Part shown: positions 15,405-23,687 of the stretch, one piece after another
How the letters are laid out: each line of letters opens with the position of its first letter
How positions within the stretch are numbered: position 1 is the stretch's first letter
Assembly: GCA_039182715.1 (NCBI GenBank)
Contig: JBCDBY010000020.1
Span: forward strand, 1-25,604
DNA: 25,604 nt
DNA from: JBCDBY01 sp039182715
Lineage (GTDB): Bacteria > Planctomycetota > PLA2
Direction of reading: 5' to 3'
The notes under the pieces: model-generated
What the model was told of the DNA's origin: nothing
Seen by the model: the letters and a program-made list of their open reading frames with translations, nothing else
Database searches by the model: none
Position numbers and translations under genes: made by a program

Positions 15405-17102
15405 ATGTGCGGCATCGCCGGAACTTGGGGCCCCGACGTCCCGCGCGTGGAGCGCATGATCGCCGCCCTGCGGCACCGCGGGCCGGACGGCGCGGCGGTG
15501 CGCGAGCACGGCGGCGCGACGCTCGGCTGCGCGCGCCTCGCCATTCGCGGCGGGGAGCGCGGCGCGCAACCCTTCGCGGGCGAGCGCGGCATGCTCGTGT
15601 TCAACGGCGAGATCTACAACAGCGACGAGCTGGTCAAGGACCTCGCCTGGCACGGCGTCGAGGTCGACGGCTCGTCCGACACCGAGATCGTCGCGCGGCT
15701 GCTCGACGTCTACGGCATGAAGGCGGTCGACCGCCTCAACGGGATGTTCGCGTTCGCGTGGGCGGACGGCGGTCGGTTGCATCTCGCGCGCGACCCGGCC
15801 GGCGTCAAGCCGCTCTACTACACCGACGACGCCTTCGCGAGCGAGATCGCGCCGCTGCTTGCCGGCGGTCGGCGCGCCCTGGACGCGACCGCCTTCGAAC
15901 GCTGGCAGGTCTTCCACGTCGCGTACGGCGAGGAGACCTTCTTCGAGGGCGTGCGTCGCGTGCCGGCCGGCGGCATCGTGCAGCTTCCCGATGCGCGGGT
16001 TGCCCGCCGGGCCGCGCCCGGCCTGCACTTCTCGCAGCCCAACCCGGCGCTCAACGTCGAGCGCGTGCGCAAGGTGCTGGAGCGCGCCGTGCGCGACGCG
16101 TCGCCGCGCGGCGAGCGCTACGGCGTCGCGCTCTCCGGCGGCATCGACTCCACCCTGGTCGCCGCGCTGGCGGAGGGCGACCGCATTGCGTTTCACGGTC
16201 GCGTGGACCACGAGGGGTGCGACGAGTCGCCGCACGCGCGCGCCGCCGCCGCCGAACTGGGACTGCCGCTCGTCGAGGTGCCGATCACCGCCGAAGCGTG
16301 CTGGGAGGCACTGCCGCAGGTCGTGCGTGCGCTCGAGGAGCCGGTTGCCGGACCCGGCTCGGTCGCGCAGTTCCTGGTCGCGCGCCGCGCCCGCGAGGAG
16401 GTGCGCATTCTGCTTTCGGGCTGTGGCGGCGACGAACTCTTCGGCGGCTACGCGCGCGCCGTCGCGCTCGTGTTCGACGAGCCGCCGCCGCATTGGGAGC
16501 GCTACGCGCCGCTCTTCGAGAGGGTGCGCGATCTGCCGCCGGCGGAGCGCGCCTTCGCGCTGCTCGATCGCCGGGGCGAACCGACGCCGCTGCGCGACGC
16601 GTTCGTGGAGGCGTTCGGCGAAGGCGAGCTCGACCCGCTCGCCGCCGCCGCGCGCGTCGAGATGCAGATCACGCTGCCGGGCCTGCTGCAGGTCGAGGAC
16701 CGCGTGACGATGGCGCACGGTCTCGAGGGGCGCGTGCCGCTGCTCGATCGCCGCCTGCTGCGTGTCGCCGCACGGCTCGCGCCGGAGCTCCGGGTGGATG
16801 CGAACGGACGCGCGAAAGCGGTCCTGCGCGACGCGGCGTCGCCGCATCTGCCCGCTTCGGTGCGCGCGCGCACCGACAAGATGGGATTCCCGCTGCCCCT
16901 TCGCGACTGGTTCGCCGGTCCGTGGCGGGAGCGCACGCGGGAAATCCTGCTGGACCGGCGCACGATGGAACGCGGCTGGCTCGACGAAGCCGCCGTGGAA
17001 CGCGCGCTGACAGGACAAGGCCATTACGATCGTGGGCTTTACTCGGCCCTTCTCTTCGAACTCTGGAACCGCACCTTCCTCGATGAAACCGAGCGTCCGT
17101 GA
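15405..17102 (+). CDS. asnB: Asparagine synthetase B-type glutamine amidotransferase
   Basis: The start is fixed at ATG 15405 because Cys2 must follow the initiator Met (MCGIAGTWG), giving 565 aa. N-terminal class II glutaminase domain: Cys2, RHRGPDG, FNGEIYN, SDTEIVARLL and GMFAFAWAD. C-terminal synthetase domain: PP-loop SGGIDS (244-249), LSGCGGDELFGGYAR, EDRVTMAHGLEGRVPLLD and DKMGFPLPLRDWF. Glutaminase releases ammonia from Gln; the ATP-pyrophosphatase domain activates a carboxylate, normally aspartate. In polysaccharide loci such homologues often modify other carboxylates, so the substrate is open. The ribosome-binding site is weak (GAGG, 16 nt upstream). The last 20 nt overlap the GT-C gene. 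Confidence 0.9.
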   Translation: MCGIAGTWGPDVPRVERMIAALRHRGPDGAAVREHGGATLGCARLAIRGGERGAQPFAGERGMLVFNGEIYNSDELVKDLAWHGVEVDGSSDTEIVARLLDVYGMKAVDRLNGMFAFAWADGGRLHLARDPAGVKPLYYTDDAFASEIAPLLAGGRRALDATAFERWQVFHVAYGEETFFEGVRRVPAGGIVQLPDARVARRAAPGLHFSQPNPALNVERVRKVLERAVRDASPRGERYGVALSGGIDSTLVAALAEGDRIAFHGRVDHEGCDESPHARAAAAELGLPLVEVPITAEACWEALPQVVRALEEPVAGPGSVAQFLVARRAREEVRILLSGCGGDELFGGYARAVALVFDEPPPHWERYAPLFERVRDLPPAERAFALLDRRGEPTPLRDAFVEAFGEGELDPLAAAARVEMQITLPGLLQVEDRVTMAHGLEGRVPLLDRRLLRVAARLAPELRVDANGRAKAVLRDAASPHLPASVRARTDKMGFPLPLRDWFAGPWRERTREILLDRRTMERGWLDEAAVERALTGQGHYDRGLYSALLFELWNRTFLDETERP

Positions 17103-20100
17103 CCGCCGCCTCGCCCTCTTCGGCATCCTCTTCGCCAGCGTCGCCATGACGGTGCTGGCCTGGAAGGGCCCGATCCTCGGTTACGAGGACGCCAACCTCA
17201 TGCGCGAGGTCGGCGAGCGCTCCTGGTGGCAGTTCTTCACCGATCTCTTCTACTTCGCCTACCTGCCGTTCTACGGCCTCTCCTACTGGCTCGACACCGC
17301 GCTGGCCGGGGGCGAGGTGAACGCCACCTTCCTGCACTTCAGCAACGCGCTCTGGCACGCGATGGCCGGCTACGCCGCGTACTGCGTGCTGGTGAACCTG
17401 CTCGAGAACAAGACCGGGGCGCTGCTCGGTGCGCTGCTCTTCACGCTGCACCCGACGCACGTCGAGTCCGCGGCTTGGATCGCGGGCCGCAAGGAACTGG
17501 TGAGCGGATTCTTCTTCTTCCTCGCGTGGATCTTCCAGCTCCGCGCGGAGGAGGAGGGCCCGCACCACTGGATCGGCGCCGGGCTCTGCTTTCTCATCGC
17601 CTGCCTGACGAAGGCCTCGGCCATCGTGCTGCCGGCGGCGCTGCTGGCGGCGACCTGGATCCTGCCGCGCTACGAGGGACGCCGCAAGCAGGCGACCGTC
17701 CAGACGCTTCCGCTCTGCCTGCTGGCGCTGATCCCGCTCGCCATTCACCTCGTCGTCGGCGTCGAGAAGGGTGTCATCCGCGAGATCGCCGACGTCGCCA
17801 CGCGCATGCAGTGGTGGGTGAAGGCGTGGGGCGATTCCATCCTGCGCACGCTCGTGCCGATCGGACTCTCGATCGAGTATCCCGAGGTGCGCAGCGTCGG
17901 CGTGGTCGGCGTCGCGATCGGCGCGATCCTGGTGGCCGCCTCCTTCGTCGGCGCGCTGGCGCTGCGGCGCCGGCTGCCCTACGTCTCCTTCGGACTCGCC
18001 TTCTTCCTGCTGGCGCTCGCGCCGTTCAACAACATCTTCCCGGCCACCGACATCCTCGCGGCGGATCGCTACCTCTACCTGCCGGTGTTCGGCTTCGCGC
18101 TCGTCGCCGGTTGGGTGGTCACGCTCACGCCGCGCGCGCTGCCGGTCGCCACGGTCGTCGTGCTCGCGTTCCTCGGTCTTTCGACCTGGAGCGCGCGCCG
18201 CTTCGTCTCGGACGAGATGCTCTGGACGAAGACGATCGAGTCACGGCCGGAGGCGGCCATTGCTTGGCTGCAGCGCGGCATTGATCGCACGACGCGGGCG
18301 TTGCAGGCGGCGCCGCGCGACGATCGACTGCTGGCGGCCGGCATCGAGGACCTGCGTGCCGGCGTCGATCGCGCGGTGCGCGACCGCGTGCGTGCGCAGG
18401 GCGAGCGGGCGCTGGTGCTGCCGCTGCTGCAGAAGGGCGAGGCGGGGGAAGCCCTGCAGCGCGCCGACCGCGCGCTCGAGCTCGTCTCCGAGGCGGAGAC
18501 GGGGGAGCAACGCCGCTTCCGCGCGCAGGTCTTCTACGACCGCGGCATCGTGCGCAAGTCGCTCGGCGGCTACGACGTCGCCGCGCAGGATTTCACCTAC
18601 GCATCGCAGCTCGTGCCTTCGTTCCTCGCGTCGCTCGAGGCGGGCCGCTGCTTTCTGCGGGCGCGCCAGCTCGAAGAGGCGCGCAAGGCGTACAAGGCGG
18701 CCGCGCGCGCGGACCGTGCCGCGAGCGATCCGTGGGTGGAGCTGGCGCAGGTGGAGCGCGCGGCGGGGAACCAGCAGGCGGAGCATGCCGCGCTCAAGGC
18801 GGCATCCGATCGCGCGCCCGAGGACCGCGCCGTCGTCGCCGCCTGGATCCAGTTCCACATCAGCGGGCGATCGCCCAACTGGGTGCGCGCCAAGGAGGAG
18901 CTCAAGCGACTCCCGGAGAGCGATCCGCGCCGCCGCTCGCTGGAGGGCGAGATCGAGGCGTGGCGAGCGCTCTATCTCTTCCGTCGCGGCGAGGTCGAGA
19001 AGTCGGCCGAGGCGGCCGATGCCGCGCGCGCTGCCAAGCTGAGCGATCCGCGCACGCTCTACGAGCTCGGCGAGGTCTATATGGCGGCGGCGCGCTACGA
19101 CGAAGCGGCGCAGTGCTTCCTCGCTGCGTCCGACGTGCTCGACGAGACGACGCGCTGGCGCGACGCGGCCGCGCGCGCCTACACGCTCAAGGCGCACGCG
19201 CTGGTCCAGGCCAACGGGATCCCCGGCGCGGTGCGTGCGTTCGGAGCCGCGCTCGACGCGCAGCCGAAGCTGATCGAGGCGGGCATGGCGCCGCTGCGCG
19301 GCGAGATCGAGCTCCTGCAGGAGCACCCCGATCCCGACCTGCGGCTGCTCGCGATCGCCGCGGTGGCCGGCGACCCGGTGCACGGTGACGCGGCGGCGGA
19401 CCGCTTCTTCGCCGGGCAGCCGGAGGGCGACGCGCGGCTGCTGGGCTTGCGCCTGCGCGCGCTGCTGCGCATGTTCGTCCAGCGCGACTTCCGTGGCGCG
19501 GAGCAGGACCTGCTCGCCGTCCTGGCGGAGAAGCCGGACGACCTATGGGCGCGCTACCGCCTGGCGCAGTCGCGCATGCGCGACGGCATCGGCTGGATCC
19601 AGACCGCGCGCGCGATCGGGAGCGAATCGCGGCGCAAGCAGGGCGAGGAGTTGCTCAACGGCGCCATCGCCGCGCTGGGCAAGCTCATCGAGCAGCACCC
19701 GACGTTCGTGTACGCGCGCCTGCTGCGGGGCGAGGCGTGGTTCTCGCTCGAGGACGAGATCGGCGCGAAGGCGGACTTCCAGCGCGTGCGCGAGATGGCG
19801 CCCGGGCTCAAGGAGGTCTACCTGCGCGAGGCGGTCCTGCATCGGCTGGTGTACGTGAAGGGCGGTTCGCCGCAGAACCTCGACGACGGCATTCGCATCC
19901 TGCAGCGCGCGCTGCGGCTCGATCCGAACTACTTCGACGCGCTCTTCGAGGTGGCCAACATGTACCACCTGCTCTACGACCGGCCCGACGCCGGCAACAT
20001 GGGGCGACGCAGTGCGTTCCAGAGCGCGATCCTCTACTACCGTCGCGCCATGGCGGTCAATCCGCGGGCGCGCGAGCCGCGTCACGAGTGGGCCCGGATC

Positions 20101-20943
20101 TGCTTGAAGGTGGTGCGCGAGGCGCGCCTTGGCGGCCAGCTCAAGTCGGCGCACCGCACGCTGCTGCAGGTGGCCGAGGACGCCGGCGACATCCCGGAAC
20201 TCTACAAGGAGCGCATCGAGCTGAACGTGACGCCGGACTTCGGTTCCAAGACCGGCATCAACTCGCCCGACGCCTACAAGGGCGCGCATGAAGCGCTCTC
20301 GCACCTCGAGCAGCTCGCGCCCGACGACCCCGACCTTCCCCGTCTGCGTTCGCTCTACTTCCGGCGGCTCGGCGCGAGCTACTTCATCACCTGGCTCAAG
20401 CTGAAGGACCAGCCGTCGCGCGACCGCGCGAAGGAGCTGGCGATCGACGCGCTGCGCCGCGCGGTCGAGGCGTGGCCGGACGATCCCGAGAACGAGCAGG
20501 TGCGCGTTCGGTTGCGCCAGCTGGCGCCCGAGTTCATCGAGATCGATCGCAAGCAGGCAGGCATCGCGTACGAACAGGGTGTGGTCCACTTCCGCGCCGG
20601 CGAGCACGAAAAAGCGGTGCCCTATTTCCGTCGCGCGCACCGTCTCTTCCCCGAGTCGGTCGAGCTGCGCTACATGTTCGGGCTCTCGTTGGCTCGTGCG
20701 GGTCGGCTCGACGCGGCGAAGGACGAGCTCGCGGTCGTGGCCAACTCGGACTCCTCCGCGGACTTTCCCGAGTCGATGTTCGAACTCGGCCGCATCGCGC
20801 GGGCGCAGAAGAAACAGGCCATCGCCCAGGCCTGGTTCGAGCGCTACGTCGCCGCGATGGAGGAGGCCGGCCGCGAGAAGGAGGAGGGCGTCGCCCTCGC
20901 GCGCTCCTACCTGGAAAAGATACGCGGAACCGACGGCGACTAA
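17083..20943 (+). CDS. Polytopic GT-C (TMTC-like) glycosyltransferase with very long TPR domain
   Basis: ATG 17083 lies inside the asnB end (20-nt overlap), giving 1286 aa. Residues 1 to about 390 are polytopic membrane: TM1 9-27, then a lumenal/periplasmic loop with acidic pair Glu35-Asp36 (GYEDAN), typical of GT-C catalytic loops. The family hallmarks LHFSNALWHA, LFTLHPTHVESAAWIAGRKE and ADRYLYLPVFGFAL are present. These match the TMTC/PMT-like protein O-mannosyltransferase group, from family knowledge. Residues about 400-1286 are near-continuous TPRs, e.g. YDRGIVRKSLGGYDVAAQDF, TLYELGEVYMAAARYDEAAQ and VVHFRAGEHEKAVPYFRRA. GT-C enzymes move sugar from a polyprenyl-phosphate carrier to an exported acceptor. 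The TPR arm may bind acceptor proteins (inference). No clear SD; coupled to asnB. Confidence 0.85.
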   Translation: MKPSVRDRRLALFGILFASVAMTVLAWKGPILGYEDANLMREVGERSWWQFFTDLFYFAYLPFYGLSYWLDTALAGGEVNATFLHFSNALWHAMAGYAAYCVLVNLLENKTGALLGALLFTLHPTHVESAAWIAGRKELVSGFFFFLAWIFQLRAEEEGPHHWIGAGLCFLIACLTKASAIVLPAALLAATWILPRYEGRRKQATVQTLPLCLLALIPLAIHLVVGVEKGVIREIADVATRMQWWVKAWGDSILRTLVPIGLSIEYPEVRSVGVVGVAIGAILVAASFVGALALRRRLPYVSFGLAFFLLALAPFNNIFPATDILAADRYLYLPVFGFALVAGWVVTLTPRALPVATVVVLAFLGLSTWSARRFVSDEMLWTKTIESRPEAAIAWLQRGIDRTTRALQAAPRDDRLLAAGIEDLRAGVDRAVRDRVRAQGERALVLPLLQKGEAGEALQRADRALELVSEAETGEQRRFRAQVFYDRGIVRKSLGGYDVAAQDFTYASQLVPSFLASLEAGRCFLRARQLEEARKAYKAAARADRAASDPWVELAQVERAAGNQQAEHAALKAASDRAPEDRAVVAAWIQFHISGRSPNWVRAKEELKRLPESDPRRRSLEGEIEAWRALYLFRRGEVEKSAEAADAARAAKLSDPRTLYELGEVYMAAARYDEAAQCFLAASDVLDETTRWRDAAARAYTLKAHALVQANGIPGAVRAFGAALDAQPKLIEAGMAPLRGEIELLQEHPDPDLRLLAIAAVAGDPVHGDAAADRFFAGQPEGDARLLGLRLRALLRMFVQRDFRGAEQDLLAVLAEKPDDLWARYRLAQSRMRDGIGWIQTARAIGSESRRKQGEELLNGAIAALGKLIEQHPTFVYARLLRGEAWFSLEDEIGAKADFQRVREMAPGLKEVYLREAVLHRLVYVKGGSPQNLDDGIRILQRALRLDPNYFDALFEVANMYHLLYDRPDAGNMGRRSAFQSAILYYRRAMAVNPRAREPRHEWARICLKVVREARLGGQLKSAHRTLLQVAEDAGDIPELYKERIELNVTPDFGSKTGINSPDAYKGAHEALSHLEQLAPDDPDLPRLRSLYFRRLGASYFITWLKLKDQPSRDRAKELAIDALRRAVEAWPDDPENEQVRVRLRQLAPEFIEIDRKQAGIAYEQGVVHFRAGEHEKAVPYFRRAHRLFPESVELRYMFGLSLARAGRLDAAKDELAVVANSDSSADFPESMFELGRIARAQKKQAIAQAWFERYVAAMEEAGREKEEGVALARSYLEKIRGTDGD

Positions 20944-20983
20944 GCCACGTTCATAGCGTGGACCGAGTCTGGAGAGAGCATCG

Positions 20984-22840
20984 ATGATCCGCATTGAGGT
21001 GGACGGGGAGCAGCACGAATTCGCGGCGCTGCCCGTCACGGTGGGGCGCGACCCCGACAACGACCTGCCGCTCGACGACAACAAGTTGTCCCGGCGCCAC
21101 TGTCGCATCGTCCGGTCGTCGACCGGCTTCGCCGTCGAGGATCTCGCCTCGAGCAACGGGACGTTCGTGGACGGCGCGCCGATCGACCAGCACGAGCTCG
21201 ACAACGGGGAAACGGTGCGCATCGGCGTGACCGATTTCCGCATCAGCTGGGACCAGGACATGGAGATTCCCCGCGGGAGTCGTCGCTCGCGGCGCGGTCG
21301 CGCGAACGACGTCGATCCGGAGGAGCTGCAGGAGGAGAACCGACGCCTGCGGCGCGTGCTCAACCTCTCCAAAGCGGTGGCGAGCACGACCGACGAGGAG
21401 GCGCTGCTGCGCCGGATCGTGGACAGCGCCATCGAGTTGACCGGCGCCGAGAAGGGGTTCCTGTTCCTTGTCACGCTCAACGGCCTCGACTTCCGCGTCG
21501 CTCGCGACCGCCGCGGGCAGGATCTCGAGCATCCCGAGGAGAAGATCAGCCGGTCGATCGCCGGCGAAGCGGTCGACTCGGGGCGTTGGGTCATGACCGA
21601 GGACGCCGGTGGGGACGCGCGCTTCGCGGGCGGCCGCTCGGTCGCCTATCTGCGTCTGCGTTCGGTGCTCTGCGTGCCGCTCAAGGTCAAGGACGGTCCG
21701 CTTGGCGCGATCTACCTCGAAAACAGCGACGTGACGGCGCAGTTCCGCGAGGCGGACGCGACGCTCGTGACGACGTTCTGCGACTACGCGGCGCTCACCG
21801 TCGCGGCGTCGCGCAGCGTCGTCGAGCTGCAGAAGCGCGAGGAGCAGCTGCGCCGGTCGCGCGAGCGCATCGGACGGCTCAACGCCAAGCTCAAGACGCT
21901 GCTGCGCCGCCAGTCGCGCGAGCTCGCCGGCGTGCGCGCCGATCTCGACCTGAGCCGCCAGGAGCTGGGGCTGCGATACGACACCGCGTCCATCGTGGCG
22001 CAGAGTCCCGAGATGCGCGGCGTCCTCGGCCTCGTCGATCAGGCGCTCGTGTCCGATTCGCCGGTGCTGCTGCGCGGCGAGAGCGGAACCGGCAAGGAGT
22101 TGCTGGCGCGCGCGATCCACTACAACGGGGCGCGCGGCGAACGACGCTTCGTGGCGTTGCGCTGCGGCAGCGTGCCGTCCGATCTGTTCGAGTCGCAGCT
22201 CTTCGGACGGGACGGGACGCCGGGGCTTGTCGCGCAGGCCCAGGAGGGCACGCTGCTGCTGCAGCAGGTCGATCGGCTGCCGCCGGAGCTGCGCGCGCGC
22301 GTCCGCGAAGAAGCGGGAAGCGCGCGCCTGCTCGCGTCGACGACAGACACAGGCGACGACCACGATGAGGGGCTGCGCGCGGAGTTCGACGCGAACGAGA
22401 TCGTGGTGCCCGCGCTGCGCGACCGCCGGGACGACATCCTTCCGCTCTTCGAGCACTTCCTCGACAGCCTCTGCGCGGAACAGGAGATCGACCGGCCCGA
22501 CGTCGATCCCTCGCTGGTCGATCGACTGCAGCTGTACCCGTGGCCCAACAACGTGCGCGAGCTGCGCGCCGAGACCGGCCGCCTGCTGTCGCTGCAGCGT
22601 GGCGTGCTCACGCCGTCGCTGCTCTCGCCGCCGGTGTTCAGCGGCGACCCGTCCGCGACACCGCCGTCCGAACTGCCGGAGGGAGGGCTGAAGGAGCTCG
22701 TCGAGGAGCTCGAGAAGCGCGTCATCGTCGAGACGCTCAAGCAGACCGAGGGCAACAAGACACGCGCGTCGGCGAAGCTCGGGTTGTCGCGGCTGGGGCT
22801 GCGGAAGAAGATCGAGCGGTACCGGTTGGACGTGGACTAG
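20984..22840 (+). CDS. FHA-GAF-degenerate AAA+ (bEBP-like)-Fis HTH transcription regulator
   Basis: ATG 20984 has GGAGAG at good spacing. FHA domain, about 1-95: VGRDPDND, LSRRHCRIV and SSNGTF keep the phosphothreonine-binding residues. A short coiled coil (about 108-127) precedes a GAF domain (about 130-285), then a long coiled coil (about 285-335). The sigma-54-activator AAA+ domain (about 340-560) keeps Walker A GESGTGKE (365-372) and WPNNVREL. It has lost the GAFTGA loop (LFG 406-408 runs into RDGTPGLVAQAQ), and Walker B Asp-Glu is Gln427-Gln428 (GTLLLQQV). A Fis-type HTH closes it (about 575-618, GNKTRASAKLGLSRLGLRKK). It probably binds DNA in response to phosphorylation and a GAF ligand but does not remodel sigma-54 polymerase. 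Alternatively it binds ATP without turnover. Confidence 0.9.
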   Translation: MIRIEVDGEQHEFAALPVTVGRDPDNDLPLDDNKLSRRHCRIVRSSTGFAVEDLASSNGTFVDGAPIDQHELDNGETVRIGVTDFRISWDQDMEIPRGSRRSRRGRANDVDPEELQEENRRLRRVLNLSKAVASTTDEEALLRRIVDSAIELTGAEKGFLFLVTLNGLDFRVARDRRGQDLEHPEEKISRSIAGEAVDSGRWVMTEDAGGDARFAGGRSVAYLRLRSVLCVPLKVKDGPLGAIYLENSDVTAQFREADATLVTTFCDYAALTVAASRSVVELQKREEQLRRSRERIGRLNAKLKTLLRRQSRELAGVRADLDLSRQELGLRYDTASIVAQSPEMRGVLGLVDQALVSDSPVLLRGESGTGKELLARAIHYNGARGERRFVALRCGSVPSDLFESQLFGRDGTPGLVAQAQEGTLLLQQVDRLPPELRARVREEAGSARLLASTTDTGDDHDEGLRAEFDANEIVVPALRDRRDDILPLFEHFLDSLCAEQEIDRPDVDPSLVDRLQLYPWPNNVRELRAETGRLLSLQRGVLTPSLLSPPVFSGDPSATPPSELPEGGLKELVEELEKRVIVETLKQTEGNKTRASAKLGLSRLGLRKKIERYRLDVD

Positions 22841-22855
22841 GGTCGCGGGTTGCGT

Positions 22856-23395
22856 GAGGGAGCTGAGGGCGCGGAGTTTTCGCGCTGAGGTTTCGCGCTG
22901 AGGCTGCTGAGGTGCGCTGAGATCGCTGAGGGACGAATTGGGGGGAGCGACGGGCGGGGCTGAGAAACCCTCCGCGAGCTCCGTCCATGTTGAGGGACGT
23001 CTCGCCGGGGCGTCACGCTTCGTCCCAACAGGCCGCAGAGCAGACTGAGAGCGCGGAGTTTGAGCGCGGAGCCCGCCGAGCAGCCGCGGAGTTCGCGGAG
23101 GGGAAGGCAGGGGAGCATCGGACGAGCCTGTTGCACCTCTCCTTTGCTCTCAGCGTTCTCCGCGAATGCTCCGCGAACTCCGCGCTGAAACTCTGCGCCC
23201 TCTGCTTCCACCTCGAGGCTCTGATCCGACAAGCGGCTGCAGACCGCTGAGATCGCCGAGGAAGAAAGGTGCGAGGCTGCGGAACTTGGGTGGCTCCTCG
23301 TAACTCCCCGTGCGACAGATGTTTATCGCAACTTGTCTGACCTCAGCGCCTCAGCGTCCCTCAGCAATCTCAGCGCGAAACCTCCGCGCTCTCAG
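22856..23395. repeat. Nested inverted-repeat island built from CTCAGCG / CTCCGCG units
   Basis: Left arm units read CTGAG/GCGGAG; right arm units read CTCAG/CTCCGC. Outer pairing: 22863-22884 with 23374-23395 (20 of 22) and 22914-22934 with 23356-23376 (20 of 21). Inner pairing: exact 16-bp inverted repeat 23085-23100 with 23169-23184, with a 68-nt loop. Adjacent 23041-23071 is partly complementary to 23178-23205. The order is nested, so one large foldback about 540 nt long is possible. No transposase gene, target duplication or CRISPR-like regular spacing is seen. Confidence 0.75.
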
Positions 23396-23542
23396 GCCCC
23401 TCCCTCTCCGATTCCAAGCTCTCACCCCGTCCCCGAGAGCGGGCAATGGAAACTTTGTTGCCGGGAAGCAGGAAATCGGCGCAGAAGTCAGAAGTCCTTT
23501 TGTGACTGCGGTTTAGGTTCGCGCGTCGTTCCAAATGTACGG

Positions 23543-23572
23543 TTGCGCGGTCCAATCCGGCTGACCTATAAT
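23543..23572 (+). promoter_or_regulatory. Sigma70-type promoter of the FHA membrane protein gene
   Basis: TTGCGC (23543-23548), an 18-nt spacer and a perfect TATAAT (23567-23572) preceded by GACC. Predicted start near 23579, giving a leader of about 109 nt. This is the best -10 element I found in the window and stands out in such GC-rich DNA. Confidence 0.7.
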
Positions 23573-23584
23573 CCCCCGTTCCGA

Positions 23585-23668
23585 TCACGAGGAAAGGATG
23601 CGCGGTGGTTCCGCCGTTGGGCCCTCGTGACCGGTGGAGAGCGTTGGACAGCCGAGATCCGCCTCTCC
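23585..23668 (+). promoter_or_regulatory. Folded 5' leader of the FHA membrane protein gene
   Basis: A perfect 8-bp stem TCACGAGG/CCTCGTGA (23585-23592 with 23623-23630) encloses a smaller GCGG/CCGC hairpin. A second 6-bp stem GGAGAG/CTCTCC pairs 23636-23641 with 23663-23668. The ribosome-binding site AGGA (23677-23680) is left free. No known riboswitch class is recognised. Confidence 0.35.
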
Positions 23669-23687
23669 CGAACGGCAGGAAATACCC

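Larger units (their letters stand above)
22841..23687 (+). other. Long non-coding region: repeat island, promoter and folded leader
   Basis: About 850 bases with no supportable gene. 22856-23395 is an inverted-repeat island. 23401-23540 shows no clear structure beyond short runs. A strong promoter (23543-23572) and a stem-loop leader (23585-23668) precede the FHA gene. Base composition and lack of codon periodicity contrast with the flanking genes. Short open frames are repetitive and have no plausible ribosome-binding site. Confidence 0.7.

Noticed and set aside
20945..20961. Hairpin CCACG/CGTGG between the GT-C gene and the FHA regulator as a terminator or operator
   Set aside because: Only 5 bp with a 7-nt loop and no T-tract; too weak to call in GC-rich DNA.
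22856..23395. CRISPR array
   Set aside because: Repeats are degenerate, inverted and irregularly spaced, there are no unique spacers of constant length, and no cas gene is nearby.
22987..23516. Short open frames inside the repeat island (e.g. 22987-23250, 23310-23516)
   Set aside because: Their sequence is only the translated repeat units; no ribosome-binding site or domain is visible.
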